Shown: piece by piece, positions 22,374-29,094 of the stretch
How positions within the stretch are numbered: position 1 is the stretch's first letter
How the letters are laid out: each line of letters starts with the position of its first letter
Virus record (IMG/VR): IMGVR_UViG_3300005617_000735
Coordinates: 1 to 29,324 of that record
Direction: 5' to 3' (one strand)
Length of the DNA stretch: 29,324 bases
Source: a virus
Position numbers and translations under genes: made by a program
The notes under the pieces: generated by a model
What the model saw: only the letters and a program-made list of their open reading frames with translations
The model's database searches: none
What the model was told of the DNA's origin: nothing

Positions 22374-22562
22374 ATGAAAGTACAAAGCAGACAGGTTAAA
22401 AATGGCAAGGGGGAAACTATTGTCATCCCGATTTTAGATGTTCGTAATAGCGAAGAAGAGCGTCGGGCCGCTGAGCAACGGGTAAAAGTGAGCAACGGCA
22501 ATCATAGTAAATACATACCCGCAAAGTGGGGCTATGGGCCAAACGGACCGAAAAAATATTGA
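22374..22562 (+). CDS. Hypothetical small protein, 62 aa
   Basis: 62 residues, basic and mostly polar (QSRQVKNGKGETIVIPILDVRNSEEERRAAEQRVKV), with a C-terminal GYGPNGPKKY. The leader is A-rich (AAAAACAATTTT), as for other genes here. No family recognised. It stops one base before an alternative ATG for a short protein in the same region. Confidence 0.55.
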   Translation: MKVQSRQVKNGKGETIVIPILDVRNSEEERRAAEQRVKVSNGNHSKYIPAKWGYGPNGPKKY

Positions 22563-22567
22563 TATGA

Positions 22568-22753
22568 ATGTGCCGCAAGCAAAAACACATATCCGAATTC
22601 CGGGCAGGCCGGCAGGTTGTCAGTCTGGCAAGAAGGACAAAATTGCCTGTCACCATGTTCAGGATATATCTCTGCAGATGCGGCAGCTATCATGTAACAA
22701 CAATGACCGTGGAGGAATATAAAGCAACTTTTAAAAAGCAGGGACCGGCTTAG
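22568..22753 (+). CDS. Small cysteine-containing protein, 61 aa
   Basis: 61 residues. The core FRIYLCRCGSYHVTT is like the C-x-C-G-x-x-H segments of small phage zinc-binding proteins, preceded by helix (CRKQKHISEFRAGRQVVSLARR), a combination I recall in other phages. The frame beginning at 22564 (ATG four bases earlier) covers the same DNA with a protein of less natural composition and is rejected. The stop overlaps the hairpin at 22742-22759. Confidence 0.55.
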   Translation: MCRKQKHISEFRAGRQVVSLARRTKLPVTMFRIYLCRCGSYHVTTMTVEEYKATFKKQGPA

Positions 22754-22763
22754 CGGTCCGAAT
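22742..22763 (+). terminator. Terminator-like hairpin
   Basis: GGACCG (22742-22747) pairs with CGGTCC (22754-22759) around loop GCTTAG, followed by GAATTAAAT. The stop codon TAG of the preceding gene lies in the loop. The T tract is poor, so its strength is uncertain. Confidence 0.5.
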
Positions 22764-22771
22764 TAAATACT

Positions 22772-23029
22772 ATGAGCTGGTCAATAACATTAATCGGAAA
22801 GCCGGAAAACATTGTCGCTGCCCTCAAAGAACAAAGCGAAAAATTATCGGGTATGTCTAAAACAGAATTTGATGACGCGTTGCCACATCTTGTCGGCTTG
22901 GTAGAGCAGAATTTCAATACTACCACTACTGTCGGACCTGTTATTAACTTAACAGCGTCAGGCCATGGGTATGACAATTACCGTCAGTGCACTGTTTCAA
23001 TTCAACCGCTGGCTGGAAATTTAGTTTAA
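22772..23029 (+). CDS. Hypothetical protein, 85 aa
   Basis: 85 residues beginning MSWSITLIGKPENIVAALKEQSEKLSG, a short alpha/beta arrangement, ending in a beta-like half (TVGPVINLTASGHGYDNYRQCTVSIQPLAG). No catalytic motif. The start shows an A/T-rich leader and follows the hairpin. A terminator hairpin follows its end, so it forms a single-gene unit before the sugar cassette. Function unknown. Confidence 0.62.
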   Translation: MSWSITLIGKPENIVAALKEQSEKLSGMSKTEFDDALPHLVGLVEQNFNTTTTVGPVINLTASGHGYDNYRQCTVSIQPLAGNLV

Positions 23030-23036
23030 TTACAAA

Positions 23037-23063
23037 GGCGGTGTCAAAGCCGCCATTATTTTA
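23037..23063 (+). terminator. Terminator hairpin before the glycosyltransferase cassette
   Basis: GGCGG (23037-23041) pairs with CCGCC (23050-23054) with an 8-base loop, followed by ATTATTTT. It separates the preceding small gene from the cassette starting at 23068. Confidence 0.6.
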
Positions 23064-23067
23064 AATC

Positions 23068-24072
23068 ATGCGCATAATCGCTTTTGTACATAAAGACTCT
23101 GGCCCTTGCTTCCACCGAATCATTATGCCACTCATGCTCATGGATGGCCCGGATGTCTTCATCACCAACAACCTACTGGAAGAACACTTTGAAAAAGGAT
23201 GCGACCTATTTATCTATAACAGGGTGCTGCCGATAGAGCAAATGCCGAAGATCCACGAACTGCAAAAAAAACATGGCTTTAAAATCTGCGTGGATATTGA
23301 TGATTACTGGCTGCTCGATGAGCACCATATTCTTTACCGGGATTACCTGCGTGAGGGTTTTGCGGCCCACCAGATACAGCACCTGAAAGATGCGGATGTT
23401 GTTCTCACCACTCACGAACGGCTGGCAGAAGAGGTCCGCTGGTTCAATACCAATGTGCACGTATGTCCTAATGCCATACCGCATTTAGGACAGTATGATA
23501 TCGAAAGAGAGCCTTACTATTTAACGCGGCTATTCTGGCAAGGGAGTATCACTCACCAGGAAGATATAAACCTGCTGGGCGTTCCATCTTACCGGCTCAA
23601 TACAATCTCACCCAAAATAAAGATGGTCATGGCTGGGTATTGCGAAGAAGATACCTGGTATAAAATGGCGAAGACCTACACGGCGAACCTCAAACACCAG
23701 TACAAGTTAATCCCGGCGCTGCCTATCACCAGCTATTACGAGGCATACAAAGACGCAGATATCTGTCTGGTACCGCTAGTTAACTCAATGTTCAATCGGA
23801 TGAAGAGCAACCTGAAAGTATTGGAAGCCGCGAACCTGGGATTGCCGGTGGTGGCATCGGACGTCCACCCTTATAAGGAAATGCCATTGCTCTATTGTAA
23901 GAACAGTTCAGACTGGATAAACCACATTACCCGGCTGGTTAAAAGTAAGAAGCGGCAGAAAGAGGCAGGGCAAGAGTTGCAGGAGTTCTGCCAGGAGCAT
24001 TACAATTTCCATAAGATTAATAATGCCCGCAGAGAGATACTGGAATATGCGGCATCAAAAATAGGAATATGA
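23068..24072 (+). CDS. GT4-like glycosyltransferase
   Basis: 334 residues, GT-B type. The N-terminal domain (IIAFVHKDSGPCFHRIIMPLMLM) with DIDDYW, and the C-terminal domain with FNRMKSNLKVLEAANLGLPVVASDVHPYKEMP, hold the usual donor-binding acidic segment (E253 in VLEAANLG) of GT family 4-like enzymes. The expected acidic and loop residues are in place and the chain length is typical. It would transfer a sugar from a nucleotide donor to an unknown acceptor. It is the first gene of an overlapping cassette that runs to the large terminase. No signal peptide: it acts in the cytoplasm. Confidence 0.84.
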   Translation: MRIIAFVHKDSGPCFHRIIMPLMLMDGPDVFITNNLLEEHFEKGCDLFIYNRVLPIEQMPKIHELQKKHGFKICVDIDDYWLLDEHHILYRDYLREGFAAHQIQHLKDADVVLTTHERLAEEVRWFNTNVHVCPNAIPHLGQYDIEREPYYLTRLFWQGSITHQEDINLLGVPSYRLNTISPKIKMVMAGYCEEDTWYKMAKTYTANLKHQYKLIPALPITSYYEAYKDADICLVPLVNSMFNRMKSNLKVLEAANLGLPVVASDVHPYKEMPLLYCKNSSDWINHITRLVKSKKRQKEAGQELQEFCQEHYNFHKINNARREILEYAASKIGI

Positions 24073-24275
24073 AATACGTATATAAAGTTATCGGAATTGA
24101 GGATGCTATGAATGAAAGCCAGTGTATACTGTTTGAAAAAATATTGAATTTCTATGGTGATAAAGGGTGGGAGTTAATACAATATTCAGAGACACTTTTT
24201 TATTTCAAAAAAGAACTTTTAGAACTCAAATTAGGGTTAGGATTTGACAATTTAAATCCAATGGATAAATCATGA
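24069..24275 (+). CDS. DUF4177-like small protein, 68 aa
   Basis: 68 residues. The pattern YKVIG...LNFYGDKGWELIQYSETLFYFKKE, with the G-W-E-L segment and aromatic strand, is that of DUF4177 domain proteins. It overlaps the glycosyltransferase gene by 4 bases and the next by 4, suggesting coordinated expression. Function of the family is unknown to me. Confidence 0.62.
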   Translation: MKYVYKVIGIEDAMNESQCILFEKILNFYGDKGWELIQYSETLFYFKKELLELKLGLGFDNLNPMDKS

Positions 24276-24595
24276 AACCAGAAAACCGTGCATTCCTTGA
24301 AGCTAACCGCCATCACCACACCACGCTTGTAAGAGCGCAGTATATGCGCCATCTGAGTTCAAATGAACGGGAAGGCATGCAGCGGATAATGCGGGAAGAG
24401 TTTAATCCCAATTACACTTCAGACCTCTGGTGCCCACCCTGCGTAGCGGATATGGTGACATTGCTTTACCGGTTGTACGATGAATACCTGCAGAACAATC
24501 CTGACCCGGTTACCAACCCCATCATTCCGGCGCCCATCAAAGAAGTGCATGTGACGTTCCCTTCTCATAAACACAAAAACCGTTTCAGAAAATGA
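24272..24595 (+). CDS. Hypothetical phage protein, 107 aa
   Basis: 107 residues. The segment LWCPPCVADMVTLLYRLYDEYLQNNPDP (C54-P-P-C57) is one I recall from other phage proteins of this size, with a helix and a CPPC pair that could bind a metal or form a disulfide. The N-terminal half is helical and charged. The start overlaps the DUF4177-like gene by 4 bases. Role unknown. Confidence 0.62.
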   Translation: MKPENRAFLEANRHHHTTLVRAQYMRHLSSNEREGMQRIMREEFNPNYTSDLWCPPCVADMVTLLYRLYDEYLQNNPDPVTNPIIPAPIKEVHVTFPSHKHKNRFRK

Positions 24596-24819
24596 CAGTG
24601 CCGATTACAATAGGACTGGAATTTAAGTCTCAGCATTTCACCCAAACGGCAAGGGTATCGGCTATCCGTGAAACAGAAGTGGACCTTATTCTTATCTCAT
24701 CTGAAGGACATGGCCAAGAGCTAAAGGGTTGCAGCCTGGTTCATGTAAAGAATATGTTCGAACATGGCGTCTACTATGTACCCGAAAAAGCAAACGAAAT
24801 TTCAATGATATCTATATGA
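24592..24819 (+). CDS. Hypothetical protein, 75 aa, beta-rich
   Basis: 75 residues, mostly strand pattern (PITIGLEFKSQHFTQTARVSAIRETEVDLILISS). No cysteine, signal peptide or catalytic motif. The last four bases ATGA form the overlap with the GT9-like gene. Probably a small beta-barrel; function unknown. Confidence 0.58.
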   Translation: MTVPITIGLEFKSQHFTQTARVSAIRETEVDLILISSEGHGQELKGCSLVHVKNMFEHGVYYVPEKANEISMISI

Positions 24820-25508
24820 ACTTTAAACATTCTGGTGCAACCGGCGATATAATATTCAGTCTTCCAACAATCAAGGCTATGGGTGGTGGGACACTTTATA
24901 TTCATCCATATGATGAAAGCCGCGCAATCAGTATTGCACAGCTTATCCGTAAACAACCATATATCGAAAATGTGTTTATAACATCCAATCCACCTGGCGA
25001 CTGCGTTAACCTGGATAAATTCCGTGAATATGCCGGTCATCATAGTAACCTAATTACCGCGCATTTAACGGCACAGGGATTAAAGGATGAAAGCTGGCGG
25101 GACGGTTGGTTAACAATTCCAGAGCTTGATGGTCCGCCATTTTCCCTTACCAATTATTCTGTAATAAATCGCACTACAAATTATGCAGACCCCAATTTCG
25201 ACTGGAAAACAGAGGTTGATTATTTACTGGGTTTTTCAAGTGACTGCTATTTCATTGGATATGAAAGTGAGTACAAATGGTTTCAGGCTCTTTTTAAAAC
25301 AAAGGCAAAATTTCTGCAATCTGACTTTATGCATGCAGCCTACCTGATTAAATACGCCAATATATTTACGGGTTGCTATTCAGCCATGAGTACCATTGCT
25401 ATGGGGCTGGGCATTAATTACCGGATTGAACAAGCGCCCGGTCATACTTGCAGCAGCCTGCTGATGCCTCGCGAAATCATTATTAACCTGGCAACATGGA
25501 AACCTTAA
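24816..25508 (+). CDS. GT9-like (heptosyltransferase-type) glycosyltransferase, short
   Basis: 230 residues from the ATG at 24816, which overlaps the previous stop as ATGA; an earlier in-frame start at 24729 would add 29 residues read inside the previous gene and is rejected. SGATGDIIFSLPTIKAMGG matches the GT family 9 N-terminal motif (G-x-x-G-D-x-x-x-S-L-P-x-x-x-A). The end IFTGCYSAMSTIAMGLGINYRIEQAPGH resembles the family's donor side. The chain is shorter than the usual 320-350 residues, so the acceptor domain may be reduced. Could add heptose or another sugar; substrate unknown. Confidence 0.68.
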   Translation: MNFKHSGATGDIIFSLPTIKAMGGGTLYIHPYDESRAISIAQLIRKQPYIENVFITSNPPGDCVNLDKFREYAGHHSNLITAHLTAQGLKDESWRDGWLTIPELDGPPFSLTNYSVINRTTNYADPNFDWKTEVDYLLGFSSDCYFIGYESEYKWFQALFKTKAKFLQSDFMHAAYLIKYANIFTGCYSAMSTIAMGLGINYRIEQAPGHTCSSLLMPREIIINLATWKP

Positions 25509-25687
25509 AAAAGATAATGGGAATTATTATTCTAAGTATTGCATGGCTAACAGTCCCTTTCACTATTCCTTACGCTTACATAATGTGGATAAGGCAAAGC
25601 AAGAAGGGCGAACGGTGCAAGCGGGAGTTGGCATTGTATTTTGTTTTATTGGCAGCAAATTTAAAATGTAACCGATGGATACTGTAG
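25496..25687 (+). CDS. Small membrane protein, 63 aa, one to two spans
   Basis: 63 residues, with hydrophobic segment about 7-32 (IMGIIILSIAWLTVPFTIPYAYIMWI) and a second weak hydrophobic tail (LALYFVLLAANL). Overlaps the preceding gene by 13 bases and the next by 13. Small membrane proteins in glycosylation cassettes may anchor or help transfer, but there is no motif to support this. Confidence 0.52.
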   Translation: METLKKIMGIIILSIAWLTVPFTIPYAYIMWIRQSKKGERCKRELALYFVLLAANLKCNRWIL

Positions 25688-25899
25688 GTAGTTTGATTGA
25701 CAAGCTGGTGATTGTGAATCTCAAAATATTCAAGGCAGAGGATATTAAGCGCGAGCCAGGAGCCACCGATAAAACCATTGCCGATGCCACCCGGGCAACC
25801 AATGGGCTCAATCAGCAGCGCAACGATTTGATAAACGAAATAAACGAACGGCTGGGCGATAAAACCAATTCAATAAAGCTTTATGGTAGAACTACTTAA
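25675..25899 (+). CDS. DUF4254-like small protein
   Basis: 74 residues. The opening TVGSLIDKLVIVNLKIFKAED and LNQQRNDLINEINERL resemble the helical DUF4254 proteins that I recall next to glycosyltransferases in Bacteroidota polysaccharide clusters. Overlaps both neighbours (13 and 17 bases). The link to sugar enzymes in the cassette supports the reading. Function unknown. Confidence 0.55.
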   Translation: MDTVGSLIDKLVIVNLKIFKAEDIKREPGATDKTIADATRATNGLNQQRNDLINEINERLGDKTNSIKLYGRTT

Positions 25900-27073
25900 T
25901 CTCGGAGAGATATATGTGAGCGATTTTCTAAAACCAGGCGAAGAACCTGGAATTAAGCATGAGCTGAAACTCGTGCTGGATGAAAAAATAGGAGCTCCAC
26001 GCCTTGAAACAACCGCTCCGCTGAGCAGTATGTTTGGTAAATACTGGTACCGGTCAGGAACGAATGAGACAATGAAGGCGGCGCTGAAGGACGTGGTGGA
26101 TAGTATTTTACCGCATGTAAATTCAAACTATGGCCAGGGATGGTTTGATATCGCAGGAAATGACGGAACACTACTATCGTTTGTTCCGGATAATTTTATT
26201 CGCTTTAATATCGACCCTTGCGAAAAAAGCATCTATAGTCAGTCGCAAAGTCATGCAATTGTTTTTAATGATTACTTTAAAAAGGAACTGGTAAACGGTA
26301 TGCAGGCTGCGGTTATCACCACCATTGCAATGTTTTATGATATCGAGGATTACAGCACTTTTGTTAAAGACGTATACGAAGTACTGGCTGAGGGTGGAAT
26401 ATGGGTTTTGCAGCTCAGCTATACGCCATTGATGATTCAGCAGCTTGCATTTGACAATATTCTTTCAGAGCATGTTTACTACCATAGCTTGTCATCTATG
26501 AAGAAGGTGCTAGAGCCTAACGGGTTTGAGATAGTGGATTGTACACTCAATGATGTGAATGGTGGTTCATTCAGAATATTTGTGAAGAAAAAAGGACAGC
26601 CATTTGCCACTCAGCAATACCAGGATGTGTGCAAATTCCGTATGGATTCATTGCTGCGCATGGAAAATGAGATGCGGCTTGATAGTGTAATAACCTGGGC
26701 AGAATTTGATAACAGACTTCAAATACTGAAATATGATATCACAACAACCATCGCCCGCCTTGTGCAGGATGGCAAAACAATAATGGCATACGGAGCCAGT
26801 ACAAAGGGTAACACGCTCCTTCAGTACTTTGGTCTGGATAATACGCTAATCACAGCAATAGCCGAAAAGCAAGAATGTAAAGTTGGTCTGAGAACTATTG
26901 GAACTGACATCCCGATTATATCTGAACGGGAAATGCGGAGATTAAAGCCGGATTATCTGCTAATACTTCCGTGGCATTTTATTGATGAGTTTGTGAAACG
27001 GGAAGCTGATTACCTAAACGATGGCGGAAAATTCATTGTGCCGCTGCCCAAATTAAAAATCATAGAACGATAG
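25883..27073 (+). CDS. Sugar C-methyltransferase-like enzyme (EvaC/TylC3 architecture)
   Basis: 396 residues. LNLGEIYVSDFL and MFGKYWYRSGTNETM match the N-terminal part of EvaC/NovU/TylCIII enzymes. WFDIAGNDGTLLSF (87-100) is the SAM-binding loop. EHVYYHSLSSMKKVLEPNGFEIVDCTLNDVNGGSFRIFV is the conserved middle. MAYGASTKGNTLLQYFGLDN and the later IGTDIPIISE are the C-terminal domain. The family's N-terminal zinc-binding cysteines are absent. These enzymes C-methylate nucleotide-linked deoxysugars; here the product would presumably be transferred by the cassette's glycosyltransferases. Overlaps the previous gene by 17 bases and precedes the large terminase. Confidence 0.76.
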   Translation: MVELLNLGEIYVSDFLKPGEEPGIKHELKLVLDEKIGAPRLETTAPLSSMFGKYWYRSGTNETMKAALKDVVDSILPHVNSNYGQGWFDIAGNDGTLLSFVPDNFIRFNIDPCEKSIYSQSQSHAIVFNDYFKKELVNGMQAAVITTIAMFYDIEDYSTFVKDVYEVLAEGGIWVLQLSYTPLMIQQLAFDNILSEHVYYHSLSSMKKVLEPNGFEIVDCTLNDVNGGSFRIFVKKKGQPFATQQYQDVCKFRMDSLLRMENEMRLDSVITWAEFDNRLQILKYDITTTIARLVQDGKTIMAYGASTKGNTLLQYFGLDNTLITAIAEKQECKVGLRTIGTDIPIISEREMRRLKPDYLLILPWHFIDEFVKREADYLNDGGKFIVPLPKLKIIER

Positions 27074-27076
27074 TCT

Positions 27077-28402
27077 ATGGTTAGAGAAATAAATTATACC
27101 CGCCCTCCCTTATATAGCTACCAAAAAGAAATCATTGATAGTCCAGCCAGATATACGGTAACACTTGCATCCACCAAGGTTGGTAAGACGGCATCCCATG
27201 TTGTATGGCTTTTTGAAGAGGCTCTTCAGTGTGGCGCCAAGCCAACTATGCGGCAAACGGTGATGAAAGAAGATGGCGGCAAAGTAATCTTTATTCAAAA
27301 TACTGACCCGGGGCTGCTTAACTTATCTGTGTGGTGGGTAGCCCCTACATTTGGGCAGGCAAAGATTGCGTATGGTCGTATGAAGAGCCAGCTCAGCGAT
27401 AGAGATTTCTTCACAGCGAATGAAACAAATCTTATTATTACATTGATTACCGGTGTTAAAATCCATTTCAAGACTGCAGAGAAGCCGGATAATCTTTATG
27501 GTGATGATGTATATGCTATAGTCTTTGATGAGTTTACCAGGGCGCGAGAGGCCGCATGGTTTGCATTACGCTCCACACTCACCAGCACCGGTGGAAAATG
27601 TAAGTTCATTGGCAATGCCACTTCAAAGAAGAATTGGGGAGTAAAACTGGCAATGCGCGCAAAGGCCGGTCAGGAAAAGGATTATCAATATTTTAAGATA
27701 ACAGCCTATGATGCTGCGGCGGCGGGTATGAAAACAAAAGACGGTAGGCCATTCATTGAGGAAATTGAAGCGGCAAAGAATGACCTTCCAGAGGCTGTGT
27801 TTAATTCTCTCTATATGGCGGAAGCCAGCGAGGATGGTAACAATCCTTTTGGTCTGAAGTATATTTCTGCTATCTGTTATCCGACATTGAGTAGTCAACC
27901 GTCTGTATGCTATGGGGCCGATGTGGCCAATAAAGTAGATAGCTGCTCAATCATCGGTTTAGATAAGCTCGGAACAATGAGCCACTATCAAAACTTTAAG
28001 CGAACAGGATGGCCGCATGTGATTGCAACGATACAACATCTGCCACCAAAGCCTGTGGCCATGGACAGTACAGGCGTCGGTGATGTGGTGCTGTCACAGG
28101 TGCAGCAATCAAGGTCTGATGTAGAAGGTTATATCTTCACCCAACAGAGCAAGCAGCGTTTAATGGAGGGCCTCGCAGTTGGCATCCAACAACGCAAACT
28201 GCTAATCGCGGATGATGGAGATGTAATTAATGGTACTGGAAAACTCCGTCACCAGCTGGAGCAATTTGAAATAACTTATACACGCACAGGGGTAGTATAC
28301 AGTGCACCGGAGGGTGAGCATGATGATGATGTCTGCGGGCTGGCGCTTGCATGGCACAAATGGCAGACGGCGCATTCTGGCGGAGAGATTTCTGTTTGGT
28401 AA
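27077..28402 (+). CDS. terL: Terminase large subunit
   Basis: 441 residues. Walker A ASTKVGKT (31-38), Walker B AIVFDEF (147-153, with D151 and E152), and a nuclease domain with acidic residues D282 (YGADVANKVD), D330 (MDSTGVGD) and D416-418 (HDDDVCGLA). It has both ATPase and nuclease parts required for packaging. About 35 residues (51-86, QCGAKPTMRQ... to ...WWVAP) separate the Walker A helix from the next strand, more than in many terminases. Its small-subunit partner lies 5.6 kb upstream, before the sugar cassette. The ATG at 27077 is 3 bases after the previous stop. Confidence 0.9.
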   Translation: MVREINYTRPPLYSYQKEIIDSPARYTVTLASTKVGKTASHVVWLFEEALQCGAKPTMRQTVMKEDGGKVIFIQNTDPGLLNLSVWWVAPTFGQAKIAYGRMKSQLSDRDFFTANETNLIITLITGVKIHFKTAEKPDNLYGDDVYAIVFDEFTRAREAAWFALRSTLTSTGGKCKFIGNATSKKNWGVKLAMRAKAGQEKDYQYFKITAYDAAAAGMKTKDGRPFIEEIEAAKNDLPEAVFNSLYMAEASEDGNNPFGLKYISAICYPTLSSQPSVCYGADVANKVDSCSIIGLDKLGTMSHYQNFKRTGWPHVIATIQHLPPKPVAMDSTGVGDVVLSQVQQSRSDVEGYIFTQQSKQRLMEGLAVGIQQRKLLIADDGDVINGTGKLRHQLEQFEITYTRTGVVYSAPEGEHDDDVCGLALAWHKWQTAHSGGEISVW

Positions 28403-28424
28403 ATCCCATTAATTACTTACTTTG
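28395..28424 (+). promoter_or_regulatory. Possible promoter between large terminase and structural genes
   Basis: TTTG at 28395-28398 followed after exactly 19 bases by TACTTTG at 28418-28424. The spacing and first box are as in Bacteroidota promoters; the second box is one base shorter than TAnnTTTG. Transcription would start near 28430, at or next to the ATG of the 39-residue ORF. The first box overlaps the end of terL. Confidence 0.4.
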
Positions 28425-28429
28425 CCCAC

Positions 28430-28549
28430 ATGCTCAGCTCCGTTATGGCCGTATCAGCCAGCGGAATACTGACCTATATTTCCGACAATGGTATTTATGA
28501 AATCATTGGCGGTTCGTCTGGTCAGTTAAACCTGGCGCGGCTCGAATAA
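28430..28549 (+). CDS. Candidate micro-ORF, 39 aa, or small RNA
   Basis: ATG at 28430 to TAA at 28547-28549 gives 39 residues (MLSSVMAVSASGILTYISDN ... GSSGQLNLARLE). It lies in a 250-base gap, between a possible promoter and a strong terminator. Its start would be leaderless. The same region could be a small RNA of about 150 nucleotides. No family is recognised; evidence is position only. Confidence 0.35.
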   Translation: MLSSVMAVSASGILTYISDNGIYEIIGGSSGQLNLARLE

Positions 28550-28579
28550 AAAGCCTCAGCAGAAATGCGGGGCTTTTTT
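28548..28579 (+). terminator. Rho-independent terminator
   Basis: AAAAAGCCTC pairs with GGGGCTTTTT (allowing one G-U pair), followed by T residues, with loop around 28558-28568. It ends the packaging region or the small transcript from 28430. Confidence 0.82.
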
Positions 28580-28653
28580 GTTAACGTCAATTTAATTCCT
28601 GCTTCGGGAAACAAAACCTCTCTTTCCATATTTACCAGTATAAACGTTTCATC

Positions 28654-29034
28654 ATGGATATTCATCTTCACATTGGCCAATTGGTTATCGACCTTCCCGC
28701 TGAGAAGATTGATAAGATCCTTGATTTAGTTATTAATAACAGTAAAAAACAAGAACAAATCATGGCAACATTAAAAGACATTCAGGATCAGAACACAGCA
28801 TTAATTGCAGCCGTGCAGGCAGAAGACACGGTTATCGATTCCGCCGTTACCCTTATCGGCGGATTCAGTACAACATTGGCAGGTATCAAACAGCAATTAG
28901 CAGACGCTCTTGCATCAAACGACCCCGTAGCTCAGCAGGCTGTCGTTGATTCTTTGACATCTACAATTGCTGATGTGTCAGCAAAGAAAGATGCTCTCGC
29001 AGCAGCGGTTGCCGCCAATACACCTGCCGCTTAA
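28654..29034 (+). CDS. Hypothetical structural-region protein, 126 aa, coiled coil
   Basis: 126 residues: a short N-terminal strand-and-helix part (IHLHIGQLVIDLPAEKIDKIL), then a long Ala-rich helical part (TALIAAVQAEDTVIDSAVTLIGGF...LADALASNDPVAQQAVVDSLTSTIADVSAKKDALAAAVAA) ending NTPAA, which is typical of small trimeric coiled-coil or fibre-like virion proteins that I recall in phages. No cysteine, no signal peptide. Placed after the large terminase and bounded by terminators on both sides, which suggests its own transcription. Structural role is inference. Confidence 0.68.
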   Translation: MDIHLHIGQLVIDLPAEKIDKILDLVINNSKKQEQIMATLKDIQDQNTALIAAVQAEDTVIDSAVTLIGGFSTTLAGIKQQLADALASNDPVAQQAVVDSLTSTIADVSAKKDALAAAVAANTPAA

Positions 29035-29052
29035 ACTATGTAATGTAAGTTT

Positions 29053-29088
29053 AAAAAGCCCTGTATTATTGCGGGGCTTTAATTTTTT
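29053..29088 (+). terminator. Rho-independent terminator
   Basis: AAAGCCCTGT pairs with GCGGGGCTTT (two G-U pairs) around a 6-base loop, followed by AATTTTTTT. It is almost the same hairpin as at 28548-28579 (A-tract, GCC/GGGGC stem, T-tract). Confidence 0.82.
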
Positions 29089-29094
29089 TCAGAT

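Noticed and set aside
22534-22722. Alternative small protein from ATG 22564 or earlier
   Set aside because: It overlaps the 61-aa frame at 22568, which has the zinc-type CRCGSYH motif and more natural composition.
25584-25592. Consensus DnaA box TTATCCACA on the minus strand
   Set aside because: A single copy inside a membrane-protein gene; nothing around it resembles an origin and the iterons at 17573 are stronger.
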